Of a DNA stretch of 32,494 nt, positions 23,046 through 30,761 are shown piece by piece. The position numbers and the translations under genes were made by a program. How positions within the stretch are numbered: position 1 is the stretch's first letter; every line of letters starts with the position of its first letter. The notes beneath the pieces were generated by a model. It made no database searches. It was not told the DNA's origin and worked only from the letters and a program-made list of their open reading frames with translations. Source of the DNA: an uncultured Erysipelotrichaceae bacterium (lineage in GTDB: Bacteria > Bacillota_I > Bacilli_A > RF39 > UBA660); assembly GCA_948442015.1 (NCBI GenBank), contig CAOJRP010000001.1:93617-126110 (forward strand), given 5' to 3'.

Positions 23046-23756
23046 TTATTTATTGTCTGTTAAGATTAAAGCCCTTGGTATTTCATAACTTTCCAACTCT
23101 TCTTTAGTTGGCAATTTACTACCATCAAAGCCAAAGTCAATAATTTCTATTTTTCTATCTCGATAATAATTTATAGGATTACTCGTCTTCAAAACAAAGC
23201 TTGCTTTACCTGAAAAAGTAAATAAAATATTGTTAAAATTTCGAGTATTTCTTCTTATCAATGGTCTTGGAATAACATCAGCATCTGTATAATATTTTGT
23301 AATAAATTGCAAATTTTTACCATTATTATCTGTTCTAAATTTACAATAATATTTATCTCCATTAGAATCAAAGCTTTTTAAACTATCAACAAATTCAATT
23401 GTTCCAACTTGCAAATATTCTAACTCTTTAGCATTAGCTAAATATAAATCTAATAAAGAAATATCTTTTAATAACTTTACTATAGTATTATAAATATTCC
23501 TATTTCTATAATTTAATGGTGACAATTCACTTTTATCATTTAAACTTTTCAAAATATCTTTATTCTTGTTTGCAAGTAATGCAAGTGAATTTTCTTCTCT
23601 TTTTATTACTTGACTAATTAAATTTTCATAACTAGGCAAGTTTTGAATATCTTGAAATAAATTAAAAATTGGTTCTATTCCTTCTTGTTTAACACATTCA
23701 AATAAACACCTATAAGTTGTACTTTCTAAATTTTCATTATTATTCGCTTTACCCAT
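23046..23756 (-). CDS. Unrecognised protein, paralog of the gene at 19863-20561
   Basis: 236 residues from ATG 23756 (GGGAG 8 bases upstream; a TTG at 23762 would add two residues). It shares, in order, LESTTYRCLFECVKQEGIEP, LLDLYLANAKELEYLQVGTI with EFVDS, KYYTD, and RKIEIIDFGFDGSKLPTKEE with ESYEIPRALIL with the gene at 19863-20561. The spacers differ strongly, so the duplication is old. No known motif, signal peptide or membrane segment. It begins 20 bases after ffh with no terminator between, so it is probably transcribed with the SRP operon. Function unknown. Confidence 0.7.
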   Translation of the reverse strand: MGKANNNENLESTTYRCLFECVKQEGIEPIFNLFQDIQNLPSYENLISQVIKREENSLALLANKNKDILKSLNDKSELSPLNYRNRNIYNTIVKLLKDISLLDLYLANAKELEYLQVGTIEFVDSLKSFDSNGDKYYCKFRTDNNGKNLQFITKYYTDADVIPRPLIRRNTRNFNNILFTFSGKASFVLKTSNPINYYRDRKIEIIDFGFDGSKLPTKEELESYEIPRALILTDNK

Positions 23757-23776
23757 TTTCAAAACTCCCTATATTT

Positions 23777-25084
23777 TTACATAGGCATCTTAAAATTACC
23801 ATTAGAAACCATCTTCATCATTTGTTTCATACTTTCAAATTGTTTAAGAAGACGATTAACTTCTTCCACACTTCTTCCACTACCTTTAGCAATTCGCTGT
23901 TTACGACTAGCTTTTAAAACTTCTGGATGTCTTCGCTCATAAGGTGTCATTGATAATATAATTGCTTCCACATGAGCCATATCTTTAGGATTTATTGACA
24001 CATTATTAAGTCCCATTTTTCTTGCTTGTGGTAACATCTTTAAAATATTTTCTAATGGTCCTAACTTTTTAATTTGTTTCATATTAGTTAAAAAGTCTTC
24101 TAAGTCATAAGTACCTTTTTTCATTTTTTTAGCTTGTTCTTTCGCCTCATCCTCAGAAATAACATTTTCTACTTTTTCGGCAATTGATAAAACATCCCCC
24201 ATATCAAGGATACGTTCTGCCATACGTTCTGGATAGAACTCACTTAATCCATCCATTTTTTCTGAGTCCCCAACAAACTTAATCGGAACGTTCGTTAAAT
24301 GTCTTACAGATAAGGCAACACCACCTTTGGTATCACCATCTAATTTCGTTAAAATACAACCAGTTAAAGATAACTTATCATTAAATCCTTTAATAACATT
24401 TATTGCATCTTGTCCCATCATGGCATCAATCACAAGTAATATTTCATGAGGATTAACTAAATTGACAATACCATCTAACTCTCCCATTAAATCTTCATCA
24501 ATATGTAATCTTCCTGCTGTATCAATAATTATATAATCATTTTTATTTTCTTTCGCATAAGAAAGGGCATTACTAACAATTGTATTTACATCTTTTTTGC
24601 CTTCATTATACACTTCGATATTTAGCTCTTTACCAATCGTTTGCAATTGTTCGATGGCCGCAGGGCGATAAATATCGCAAGCAACAAGTAATGGATTTTT
24701 ACTATGCTTCTTTCTTAAGTAGTTGGCTAATTTACCTGCTGTTGTTGTTTTACCACTACCTTGTAACCCAACTAACATCAATATAGTTGGCTTTTGACCT
24801 ACTTCTAAAGGAGCAGCTTCCCCACCTAATAAACTTACCAACTCATCTTTAACAATTTTAATAAAAAGTTCATCAGGTTTTAAACTTTTGGCTACTTCTT
24901 GCCCTAAAGCTTTCTCTTTAACACTTGCGACAAATTCTTTTACTACTTGATAGTTAACATCTGCTTCCAAAAGAGCCATTCTAATTTCTCTAATAGCTTC
25001 CCCTATATTTTCTTCAGTAATTTTACCCATTCCACGAATATTTTTAATCGCATTAGATAATCTATCTCCCATATATTCAAACAT
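23777..25084 (-). CDS. ffh: Signal recognition particle protein Ffh
   Basis: 435 residues. N domain (MFEYMGDRLSNAIKNIRGMG), GTPase domain with P-loop GLQGSGKTTTAGKLA, DTAGRLHID, and TKLDGDTKGG, then the M domain with Met-rich and RNA-binding helices (TPYERRHPEV, RIAKGSGRSVEEVNRLLKQF). It binds signal sequences and 4.5S/6S RNA and docks with FtsY at the membrane. The tail after KQFESMKQMMKM is shorter than in B. subtilis. AGTAGGTGA precedes the ATG. Its receptor gene ftsY is three genes upstream. Confidence 0.97.
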   Translation of the reverse strand: MFEYMGDRLSNAIKNIRGMGKITEENIGEAIREIRMALLEADVNYQVVKEFVASVKEKALGQEVAKSLKPDELFIKIVKDELVSLLGGEAAPLEVGQKPTILMLVGLQGSGKTTTAGKLANYLRKKHSKNPLLVACDIYRPAAIEQLQTIGKELNIEVYNEGKKDVNTIVSNALSYAKENKNDYIIIDTAGRLHIDEDLMGELDGIVNLVNPHEILLVIDAMMGQDAINVIKGFNDKLSLTGCILTKLDGDTKGGVALSVRHLTNVPIKFVGDSEKMDGLSEFYPERMAERILDMGDVLSIAEKVENVISEDEAKEQAKKMKKGTYDLEDFLTNMKQIKKLGPLENILKMLPQARKMGLNNVSINPKDMAHVEAIILSMTPYERRHPEVLKASRKQRIAKGSGRSVEEVNRLLKQFESMKQMMKMVSNGNFKMPM

Positions 25085-25117
25085 TTATTATCACCTACTC
25101 AATTATATCAAACTTAA

Positions 25118-25777
25118 CTAACAATGCCAAGAACTGCTATATAAATGATTTTTAATATAAAACAATTCCTTCTTTGCATAATTTTTAGAACAATCTAAAT
25201 AATATATTTCTTCTAAAGTCTCTAATTGCTCTTTTGTAGCACTTTGCCCATAGTATTCAGGATTAGGAATAATTGATTCATCATAAAATACTTGTTCTCT
25301 TCCTAACTTGCTATCAACATCTTCCTTCATAGCATATAAAACATATCCATAATAGTGAATTAAAATACTTCTTATCCGTTGTAGTTCTGCTTTCCACATA
25401 ACTATTTCCTGTCTACGCTTTATATCACGTTCCAAAGAACCTTCATAAAAATCCATTGAATACTCATTTTCATACTTTAATGATTCAAACCTAATATATT
25501 GCTTAAGGATTTTTTCTTTTTCTTCTTCCGTATAAGTAATTAAAGATGGATCAATATTTTGATAATTTTCTTTATATTTTTCAATAAAATCGTACCCTAT
25601 ATCTTGTCTACCTATTTGCAAAGCTGAACTATCTAATTGATGAGATGGATTACATCCTGTATAACCTTTTGCAAGATAAAAAGTCCCATCTCTTCTTATA
25701 AAAGCATTGTGTTTCTTTATAACTTCCCCTTTTTCTTTTATATCTTCTTTTGTATAAACTTGTAATTTTTTACTCAT
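25118..25777 (-). CDS. Unrecognised protein inside the SRP operon
   Basis: 219 residues, soluble, rich in Glu, Lys and Tyr. I do not recognise it. The N-terminal 70 residues (VIKKHNAFIRRDGTFYLAKG, then YTGCNPSHQLDSSALQIG) look like a compact domain; the middle is helical (EEEKEKILKQYIRFESLKYE) and the C-terminus (ELFYIKNHLYSSSWHC) ends in Cys. GGTGG lies 6 bases before the ATG. It stands between tmk and ffh with short gaps (17 and 33 bases), so it is co-transcribed with them; that position is not part of the usual ftsY-ylxM-ffh block. Confidence 0.6.
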   Translation of the reverse strand: MSKKLQVYTKEDIKEKGEVIKKHNAFIRRDGTFYLAKGYTGCNPSHQLDSSALQIGRQDIGYDFIEKYKENYQNIDPSLITYTEEEKEKILKQYIRFESLKYENEYSMDFYEGSLERDIKRRQEIVMWKAELQRIRSILIHYYGYVLYAMKEDVDSKLGREQVFYDESIIPNPEYYGQSATKEQLETLEEIYYLDCSKNYAKKELFYIKNHLYSSSWHC

Positions 25778-25794
25778 CCAAAACCACCATTTTT

Positions 25795-26469
25795 CTATAA
25801 ATCTTTAACTATATTATATACTTCTTCGTGAATATCCATAATATCTCTTAATTTATTGTCTTTTAAGACACAATCTATCTTTTTATAATTATGTAACTCG
25901 GCTAATTCCAAATAAGCTGCTTCTGCATTTTTAAGATGAATGCTACTAGTTTCGTGTTGGTCACCAGGTTCACTACGACCACTTTTAAGTTCTATAGTTT
26001 TCTTATATGGCATATATAAGAAAATAGTAATATCTGGTCTAGGTAATTCTAAGAACCCATACTCTAAGTTAGCTAAATCTTCGTAAAGTTTTAATCTTTC
26101 TTCCTTATCAAATATTTTTCCGCCTTGATGGCCCATATTACTTTCAACATACCTATCAATTACAACTGTATAGCCTTTATTTACTAAATCAATAATTTTA
26201 TCCCGATTATATCTTCTATCAGCTGCATAATATAAACTAGCTACTTTCGGGTCAACGTTAGCAGCCCCTTCAGGAAAATATCCTTCTCCAATATACGACT
26301 TTCCTAAGTAAGCACCACCTACTATTTTTCCTGTTGGTGTATCATAGGAAGGAAAACTAACTCTTTCTATTTTCTTTCCTTCTTTACTTAGTCTTTGGCC
26401 CAAAAGCGATGTTTGCGTTTCTTTCCCTGAACAATCAGTACCTTCGATAACAATAATTTTTCCTTTCAT
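25795..26469 (-). CDS. tmk: Thymidylate kinase-like protein
   Basis: 224 residues from ATG 26469; a GTG at 26478 overlaps the ylxM stop and sits too close to the AAAGG site. P-loop GTDCSGKETQ (10-19), the DR(Y/H) motif in VVIDRYVESNMGHQGGKIF, and SGRSEPGDQHE in the lid region. It would phosphorylate dTMP to dTDP. The P-loop has Lys-Glu-Thr-Gln where most bacterial Tmk have Lys-(T/S)-T-Q, and the insert GGAYLGKSYIGEGYFPEGAA is longer than usual, closer to thymidylate kinases of Mollicutes and eukaryotes. A different deoxynucleotide kinase is possible. Confidence 0.82.
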   Translation of the reverse strand: MKGKIIVIEGTDCSGKETQTSLLGQRLSKEGKKIERVSFPSYDTPTGKIVGGAYLGKSYIGEGYFPEGAANVDPKVASLYYAADRRYNRDKIIDLVNKGYTVVIDRYVESNMGHQGGKIFDKEERLKLYEDLANLEYGFLELPRPDITIFLYMPYKKTIELKSGRSEPGDQHETSSIHLKNAEAAYLELAELHNYKKIDCVLKDNKLRDIMDIHEEVYNIVKDL

Positions 26470-26477
26470 AACTTTCA

Positions 26478-26777
26478 CTACCTTTCAAGAATTTCTGTAA
26501 TTCTTTTATTTTTTTCTTCTAAATTATTTACAATTAAGCAATCTTGTAAATCTTTCTTTATTTCATATAAATGTAAAATACTCTCGTAATTTTCTAACTT
26601 TTCAATAACTGTTTTCACAGTTTTGTGAACTGCGGAACGACTTACAGCATTATTTTCAGCAATCTCTTTTAAAGATAAGTCTTCGCTGTAATAACTTTTA
26701 AAGCACTCTTTCTCATTATCCGTTAATAAATCGCCATAACAATCAAATAAATTATTATAATATATATGTTCTTCCAA
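26478..26777 (-). CDS. ylxM: YlxM family DNA-binding protein
   Basis: 99 residues. A sigma-70 region 4-like helix-turn-helix: NLFDCYGDLLTDNEKECFKS, then DLSLKEIAENNAVSRSAVHK TVK. YlxM proteins are encoded next to ffh/ftsY in Firmicutes and bind the SRP components or modulate their GTPases in streptococci. The start codon is TTG (26777), directly after the ftsY stop, with AAGGATG 8 bases upstream. tmk follows with a short overlap region. Confidence 0.88.
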   Translation of the reverse strand: MEEHIYYNNLFDCYGDLLTDNEKECFKSYYSEDLSLKEIAENNAVSRSAVHKTVKTVIEKLENYESILHLYEIKKDLQDCLIVNNLEEKNKRITEILER

Positions 26778-27758
26778 CTATAACACATCCTTAAATAAGC
26801 CATAAATGTAGTTTTCAATATCAAATGTTTTCAAGTCTTCCATCTTTTCCCCTAAGCCAATAAACTTAACAGGGATATTAACTTCTTCTTTAATTGCTAG
26901 AACTATACCACCTTTAGCGGTCCCGTCTAACTTTGTTAAAACAATTCCTGTAATATTAGTAATTTCTTTAAAAGATGAAGCTTGACTAATTCCGTTTTGA
27001 CCAGTAGTTGCATCAATAACTAAAAGCGTTTCATGAGGAGCATTAGGTATATGAGTTCCAATAACTTTATTAATCTTTTCTAGTTCCTTCATTAAATTAA
27101 CTTTGTTTTGCAGTCTTCCTGCTGTATCAATTAAAACAATATCAACTTTTTCTTCTTTCGCTTTAACAAGTCCATCATAAATAACACCTGCTGGATCAAT
27201 ATTTTCTTTGCCATAAAAGATACTATCTGTTTTTGTGGCCCATTCACTAAGTTGCTCCACCGCACCTGCTCGAAAAGTATCTCCAGCTATTAGCATAACT
27301 TTTTTACCTTCATTTTTATAGCGATAAGCAAGTTTTCCAATAGTAGTAGTTTTCCCGACTCCATTAACACCAACAAATAAAAGGACAGTTGGACCAACAT
27401 TCTGCATATTAATTTTATCCGATAAAGACTCTTTATTAACATAAATAATCAAAAGTTCATCAACAATTACTTCATTTAAGTAAGCTGTATCAGTAATTTT
27501 CTCTTCTTTAACTCTTTTCCTTAACCTTTCCATAAAAGAGAAAACTGTATTAACACCAATATCAGCATTAATTAATAATTCCTCTAACTCATCAAAATAT
27601 TCTTCATCAATCTTTGTATATTTAATACCTAAAAGACTAAGTTTGGAAACAAATTCTTTTCTTGTTTTTTCTAATCCTTTATCGTAAGTTTTTACTTCTT
27701 CATCTTTTATTTCTTCTTTTTTCGAAATAATTTTTTTAAATTTATCAAATAATCCCAT
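26778..27758 (-). CDS. ftsY: Signal recognition particle receptor FtsY
   Basis: 326 residues. Short basic N-terminus (MGLFDKFKKIISKKEEIKDE) without the long acidic A domain of enterobacteria, then the NG domain: GVNGVGKTTTIGKLAYRYK, GDTFRAGAVEQL, DTAGRLQNK, TKLDGTAKGG and FIGLGEKMEDL. It is the membrane receptor for the Ffh-RNA-ribosome complex. It is the first gene of the operon; the stop codon touches the ylxM start. In B. subtilis smc precedes it; here it is preceded by a 500-base stretch holding a small-peptide locus. Confidence 0.97.
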   Translation of the reverse strand: MGLFDKFKKIISKKEEIKDEEVKTYDKGLEKTRKEFVSKLSLLGIKYTKIDEEYFDELEELLINADIGVNTVFSFMERLRKRVKEEKITDTAYLNEVIVDELLIIYVNKESLSDKINMQNVGPTVLLFVGVNGVGKTTTIGKLAYRYKNEGKKVMLIAGDTFRAGAVEQLSEWATKTDSIFYGKENIDPAGVIYDGLVKAKEEKVDIVLIDTAGRLQNKVNLMKELEKINKVIGTHIPNAPHETLLVIDATTGQNGISQASSFKEITNITGIVLTKLDGTAKGGIVLAIKEEVNIPVKFIGLGEKMEDLKTFDIENYIYGLFKDVL

Positions 27759-27855
27759 AATGTATCACCATCTACATTGTATCAAATTTCTAAAAAAAAA
27801 TCTTTAATTATACTTAATTTTATTTTAACTACTTTGACTTTCTAAAAAATTATAA

Positions 27856-27884
27856 TTGAACTCTATATTAAAACATGTTATTAA
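27856..27884 (+). promoter_or_regulatory. Promoter of the second antisense RNA
   Basis: TTGAAC (27856-27861), 17 bases, TATTAA (27879-27884) with an extended TGT just before. It points toward the 3' end of the small ORF at 27960-28040. Confidence 0.6.
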
Positions 27885-27890
27885 CTAAAT

Positions 27891-27960
27891 ATGAAGACGC
27901 AAACAATTGCTCCATGCCTTTTTATGGACTACCGCTACAACTTAATGTATCGGTTTTTAT
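27891..27960 (+). ncRNA. Candidate second antisense antitoxin RNA
   Basis: About 70 bases from a start near 27891 to the terminator. It contains GCAA/TTGC and TCCAT/ATGGA (27911-27927) hairpins before the terminator hairpin and is complementary to the 3' untranslated region of the small ORF, ending at its stop codon. The design mirrors the locus at 20804-20884. Confidence 0.5.
27931..27960 (+). terminator. Terminator of the second antisense RNA
   Basis: ACCGcTAC (27931-27938) pairs with GTAtCGGT (27947-27954) with one mismatch, followed by TTTTTATT. Confidence 0.65.
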
Positions 27961-28040
27961 TATCTAGCTATTAACAAATATGCTAGCAACAATAACAACA
28001 TTTCTATGAGTCTAATTAACTTTACGTTTATCTTCTTTAT
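27960..28040 (-). CDS. Small hydrophobic peptide with AUA start, candidate type I toxin
   Basis: 26 codons plus stop. The peptide reads (M)KKINVKLIRLIEMLLLLL then AYLLIAR: basic head and a hydrophobic helix. A perfect AAAGGAGG (28055-28048) lies exactly 7 bases before the first codon, but that codon is ATA; no ATG, GTG or TTG is available at a workable distance. Either AUA is used, or a former ATG has mutated and the toxin is silenced. A 3' convergent antisense RNA and a hairpin over the ribosome binding site accompany it, as in the other small-peptide locus, although the two peptides are not alike in sequence. No terminator for this transcript was found. Confidence 0.5.
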   Translation of the reverse strand: MKKINVKLIRLIEMLLLLLAYLLIAR

Positions 28041-28048
28041 ATTGATGC

Positions 28049-28081
28049 CTCCTTTAAAATTTTTTACACCCCCGAAAAGAG
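28049..28081 (-). promoter_or_regulatory. Hairpin hiding the second ribosome binding site
   Basis: CTCTTTT (28081-28075) pairs with AAAGGAG (28055-28049) over seven bases with one G-U, around a 19-base loop. The left arm would be at the extreme 5' end of the transcript from the candidate promoter at 28113-28086. Confidence 0.5.
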
Positions 28082-28085
28082 CAAC

Positions 28086-28113
28086 ATATTAAAAAAGTCT
28101 TGTAAAATCACAA
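28086..28113 (-). promoter_or_regulatory. Candidate promoter of the second small-peptide mRNA
   Basis: TTGTGA (28113-28108), 16 bases and TAATAT (28091-28086) on the minus strand. A start near 28080 falls at the left arm of the ribosome-binding-site hairpin. Both boxes are imperfect. Confidence 0.35.
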
Positions 28114-28119
28114 TTTTTG

Positions 28120-28180
28120 GATTATTGCAACATAAAAAAGACAATAATTAGATTATTGCATAGCAGTAATTAAATTATTG
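28120..28180. repeat. ATTATTG repeats with a dyad
   Basis: GATTATTGCA occurs at 28120-28129 and 28151-28160, a shorter AAATTATTG at 28172-28180, and the inverted CAATAAT at 28142-28148, which with 28152-28158 forms the dyad CAATAAT-tta/g-ATTATTG. The repeats lie just upstream of the candidate promoter at 28113 and could be binding sites; the sequence is AT-rich, so chance remains possible. Confidence 0.4.
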
Positions 28181-28264
28181 TTTTAATATTTTGAAGATAA
28201 TCGAAAGGGTGTGTAAAATCATAAAAAGTTATTTTTTATGTCCAAAAGTGTAAATATAATTTGA

Positions 28265-28681
28265 TTAATCAACGTAACATACATCATCTGGAACAAACGC
28301 TCTTAACTCAACTATATCGTTACCATTACTCGTATTAGTATAATAATAAACTAATATTTCTTTTGACTTATCACAAGTATCTGCTTCATCTCTAAATGTT
28401 CCATCATCAATCAATTCTTGAACCGTAACTTTCTTCGTACATCCTGCTACATCTTTCGAATTAACACTAGTTGGTTCAAAACCACTACGACATTTTTTAA
28501 AAAAAGAATTAGAATAATAACTTATAGCACTATCTTTTAATTCTTTAATTGTTTCTTCTGATAATTTTTCTCCTTGCTTATTTAACATATTTAAAACATT
28601 AGGAGCAGCTATTATTATTAATAAAGCAAGTACTGCTATAACTGCTAATAATTCTGTTAATGTAAAACCATTCTTTTTCAT
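28265..28681 (-). CDS. Type IV prepilin-like protein with cysteines
   Basis: 138 residues. Leader MKKNG, then FTLTELLAVIAVLALLIIIA, a class III prepilin signal with Phe+1 and Glu+5. The C-terminal domain (about 60-138) has five cysteines (KKCRSG, AGCTKK, DTCDKS, DVCYVD region), suggesting disulfide bonds outside the cell. It is a different subtype from the prepilin at 21250-21621, which has none. An extended -10 promoter lies upstream; no assembly genes are near. Confidence 0.85.
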   Translation of the reverse strand: MKKNGFTLTELLAVIAVLALLIIIAAPNVLNMLNKQGEKLSEETIKELKDSAISYYSNSFFKKCRSGFEPTSVNSKDVAGCTKKVTVQELIDDGTFRDEADTCDKSKEILVYYYTNTSNGNDIVELRAFVPDDVCYVD

Positions 28682-28698
28682 ATCATCACCATATATTT

Positions 28699-28707
28699 AG
28701 TATAACA
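28699..28707 (-). promoter_or_regulatory. Extended -10 promoter of the second prepilin
   Basis: TGT followed by TATACT (28704-28699) on the minus strand; the -35 is weak. GGTGATG lies between it and the ATG at 28681. Confidence 0.5.
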
Positions 28708-28742
28708 TGTAAATAAAAAATAATTGTTAAAAAATATGCTAG

Positions 28743-28771
28743 TTTACATTTTAACTATTTTATTGTATAAT
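28743..28771 (+). promoter_or_regulatory. Promoter of the RNase J gene
   Basis: TTTACA (28743-28748), 17 bases and a perfect TATAAT (28766-28771). Divergent from the prepilin promoter. Confidence 0.8.
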
Positions 28772-28829
28772 CTTAAGTATGAAATAAACTTTTATTTTTT
28801 TTATTTGTATTTGAAAGGAAGAATTAAAA

Positions 28830-30512
28830 ATGAAAAGTAAACAAGGTGTGACTTCCGTAATAGCCCTTGGCGGTTTAGGTGAAGTTGGAAAAAATATGTA
28901 TGTTTTTTCGCATGAAAGTGAAATTTATATTATTGATGCAGGAGTTATGTTTCCCGAAAATGAGCTTTTAGGTATTGATTACGTTATTCAAGATGTATCA
29001 TACTTAAAACAAAATCAAAAACGAATAAAAGGATTAATCATCACTCATGGACATGAAGACCATATTGGAGGAATTTCTTTTTTGTTACAAAATGTCGAAA
29101 TACCTGTTATTTATGCTTCAAAAATTGCTACTGATTTAATCAATAAAAAATTAACTGATAAAAATATTAATTATAAAAATATTGAAGTAATTAATAGTGA
29201 TAGTCGTATTAAATCAAAATATTTTGATATTGAGTTTATTGCTACTACTCACTCTATTCCTGATAGTTATGCAGTAGCTTTGCACACTCCAAATGGGACG
29301 ATTGTTTCAACAGGTGACTTTAAATTTGACTTAACACCTATTGGTCCAATGGCTGATATTCATAAAATGGCTAGGATTGGCAAAGAAGGAGTTAAACTAT
29401 TATTAAGTGATAGTACTAATGCTTTATCTGAAGGATTTTCTAAAAGTGAAAGTTCTGTTGATGAAACTTTAAACGATATGATATCTACTCATAATGGACG
29501 TGTTATAATTGCAACATTCGCATCAAATATTTATCGTATTAAACATATTGTTGAAACATGTCGCGAAAATGGAAGAAAAATAATTATCTTTGGTCGTAGT
29601 ATGGAAACAGCTATTGAAATAGCTTTAAATAATGAACTTATCAAAGATCGCTCAACATTTATTGATGCTAATCAAGCTAAGAGCTTAAAGAAAACAGAAA
29701 TTTGTATTTTATGTACAGGAAGTCAAGGAGAACCATTAGCAGCACTTTCGAGAATTGCTAATGGCGTTCATAAACAGATATCTCTACTACCCGATGACTT
29801 AGTTATCTTCTCTTCTAGTCCAATACCAGGAAACGCAGCAAGTATCAATAGAATAATTAATAAACTTTATTTAAAAGGAGTTAAAGTTTATACGAATACT
29901 GAGTTTAGTGATGTTCATACATCAGGACATGCGAAAATGGAAGAATTAAAATTAATGCTTCGTATAATTAAACCAGAATATTTTATGCCAATGCATGGAG
30001 AATACAGAATGTTAAAAAGCCATGCTAACTTAGGAGTTCTATGCGGTATACCTGAAGAAAATACTTTTGTTATGAAAAATGGGGATAGTCTGGAAATTGA
30101 TGCAAGTGGAGTTCATAGAGGACCTACTTATACAGCTGGAGATGTTTATGTTGATGGCTCTCGTATCGGCGACGTTGGTAACGTTGTTATCAAAGACCGT
30201 AAGTTAATGAGTAAAGATGGTATTTTAGTTACTATTTTAAATATTAACCCTTTAACTAGAACCCTTCTTATTAAACCAAATGTTACAACAAGAGGATTTG
30301 TTATGGTTAATGAAAATCAAGACTTAATTACCCAAATAGAAAGAAAAATTAGTGAAATTGTTAATAGTTTCTTAGAAAAGAATACTTATAGTTACACTGA
30401 TTTAAGAAATACTATTATTTTAGAATTACATCCTTTTATTAATGAACTTACTGGTAGAAGACCAATAATTCTTCCTGTAATTATGGAAGTTAGAGAAAGA
30501 AATAATAAATAA
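28830..30512 (+). CDS. rnj: Ribonuclease J
   Basis: 560 residues, normal length. Metallo-beta-lactamase fold with the zinc motif THGHEDHIGG (72-81; His73, His75, Asp77, His78), STGDFKFDLTPIG, the beta-CASP domain (ATFASNIYRIKHIVE, CTGSQGEPLAALSRIA, SSPIPGN) and MPMHGEYRML. It degrades and matures RNA by 5'-to-3' exonuclease and endonuclease action and is a core RNA-decay enzyme in Firmicutes. AAAGGAAG lies 8 bases before the ATG. It would be a natural candidate for turnover of the small antisense RNAs in the neighbourhood, but that is inference. Whether it is the J1 or J2 type cannot be decided here. Confidence 0.95.
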   Translation: MKSKQGVTSVIALGGLGEVGKNMYVFSHESEIYIIDAGVMFPENELLGIDYVIQDVSYLKQNQKRIKGLIITHGHEDHIGGISFLLQNVEIPVIYASKIATDLINKKLTDKNINYKNIEVINSDSRIKSKYFDIEFIATTHSIPDSYAVALHTPNGTIVSTGDFKFDLTPIGPMADIHKMARIGKEGVKLLLSDSTNALSEGFSKSESSVDETLNDMISTHNGRVIIATFASNIYRIKHIVETCRENGRKIIIFGRSMETAIEIALNNELIKDRSTFIDANQAKSLKKTEICILCTGSQGEPLAALSRIANGVHKQISLLPDDLVIFSSSPIPGNAASINRIINKLYLKGVKVYTNTEFSDVHTSGHAKMEELKLMLRIIKPEYFMPMHGEYRMLKSHANLGVLCGIPEENTFVMKNGDSLEIDASGVHRGPTYTAGDVYVDGSRIGDVGNVVIKDRKLMSKDGILVTILNINPLTRTLLIKPNVTTRGFVMVNENQDLITQIERKISEIVNSFLEKNTYSYTDLRNTIILELHPFINELTGRRPIILPVIMEVRERNNK

Positions 30513-30529
30513 AATTGTTTTTAATTAAT

Positions 30530-30559
30530 TTAGAAAGAAATTATCACTCTTCTTTCTAA
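30530..30559 (+). repeat. Hairpin downstream of RNase J
   Basis: TTAGAAAGAA (30530-30539) and TTCTTTCTAA (30550-30559) form a perfect 10-base stem with a 10-base loop but no T run. It could stabilise the 3' end or be a processing site. Confidence 0.5.
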
Positions 30560-30658
30560 TATGAAAAAGAAATATAAATATATTTTAGGACATAAAAAGA
30601 GATATATTTGATATCGTTCGTTAGACGTTTCTCAAATCCACTTTTTAGGAAATAAGAT

Positions 30659-30688
30659 AACACCTATTCATTGTTGAGTAGGTGTTTT
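30659..30688 (+). terminator. Probable terminator of the RNase J transcript
   Basis: AACACCTA (30659-30666) and TAGGTGTT (30679-30686) form an 8-base stem with a 12-base loop and a short TTTT. Nothing convincing is coded between 30560 and 30658. Confidence 0.6.
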
Positions 30689-30761
30689 CAATTGCTAATA
30701 TCCGTTCCTAGAATACCCCTTCCATTCATGGCATATATTTTTTTTAAGTAATGAACTGAGA

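Noticed and set aside
28120..28180. CRISPR-like array
   Set aside because: Repeat units are only 7-10 bases, spacing is uneven, and no cas gene is nearby.
30591..30660. tRNA-like sequence after RNase J
   Set aside because: A GTTCG stretch is present but no cloverleaf stems or CCA-side acceptor pairing could be built; no tRNA or rRNA gene was found in the window.
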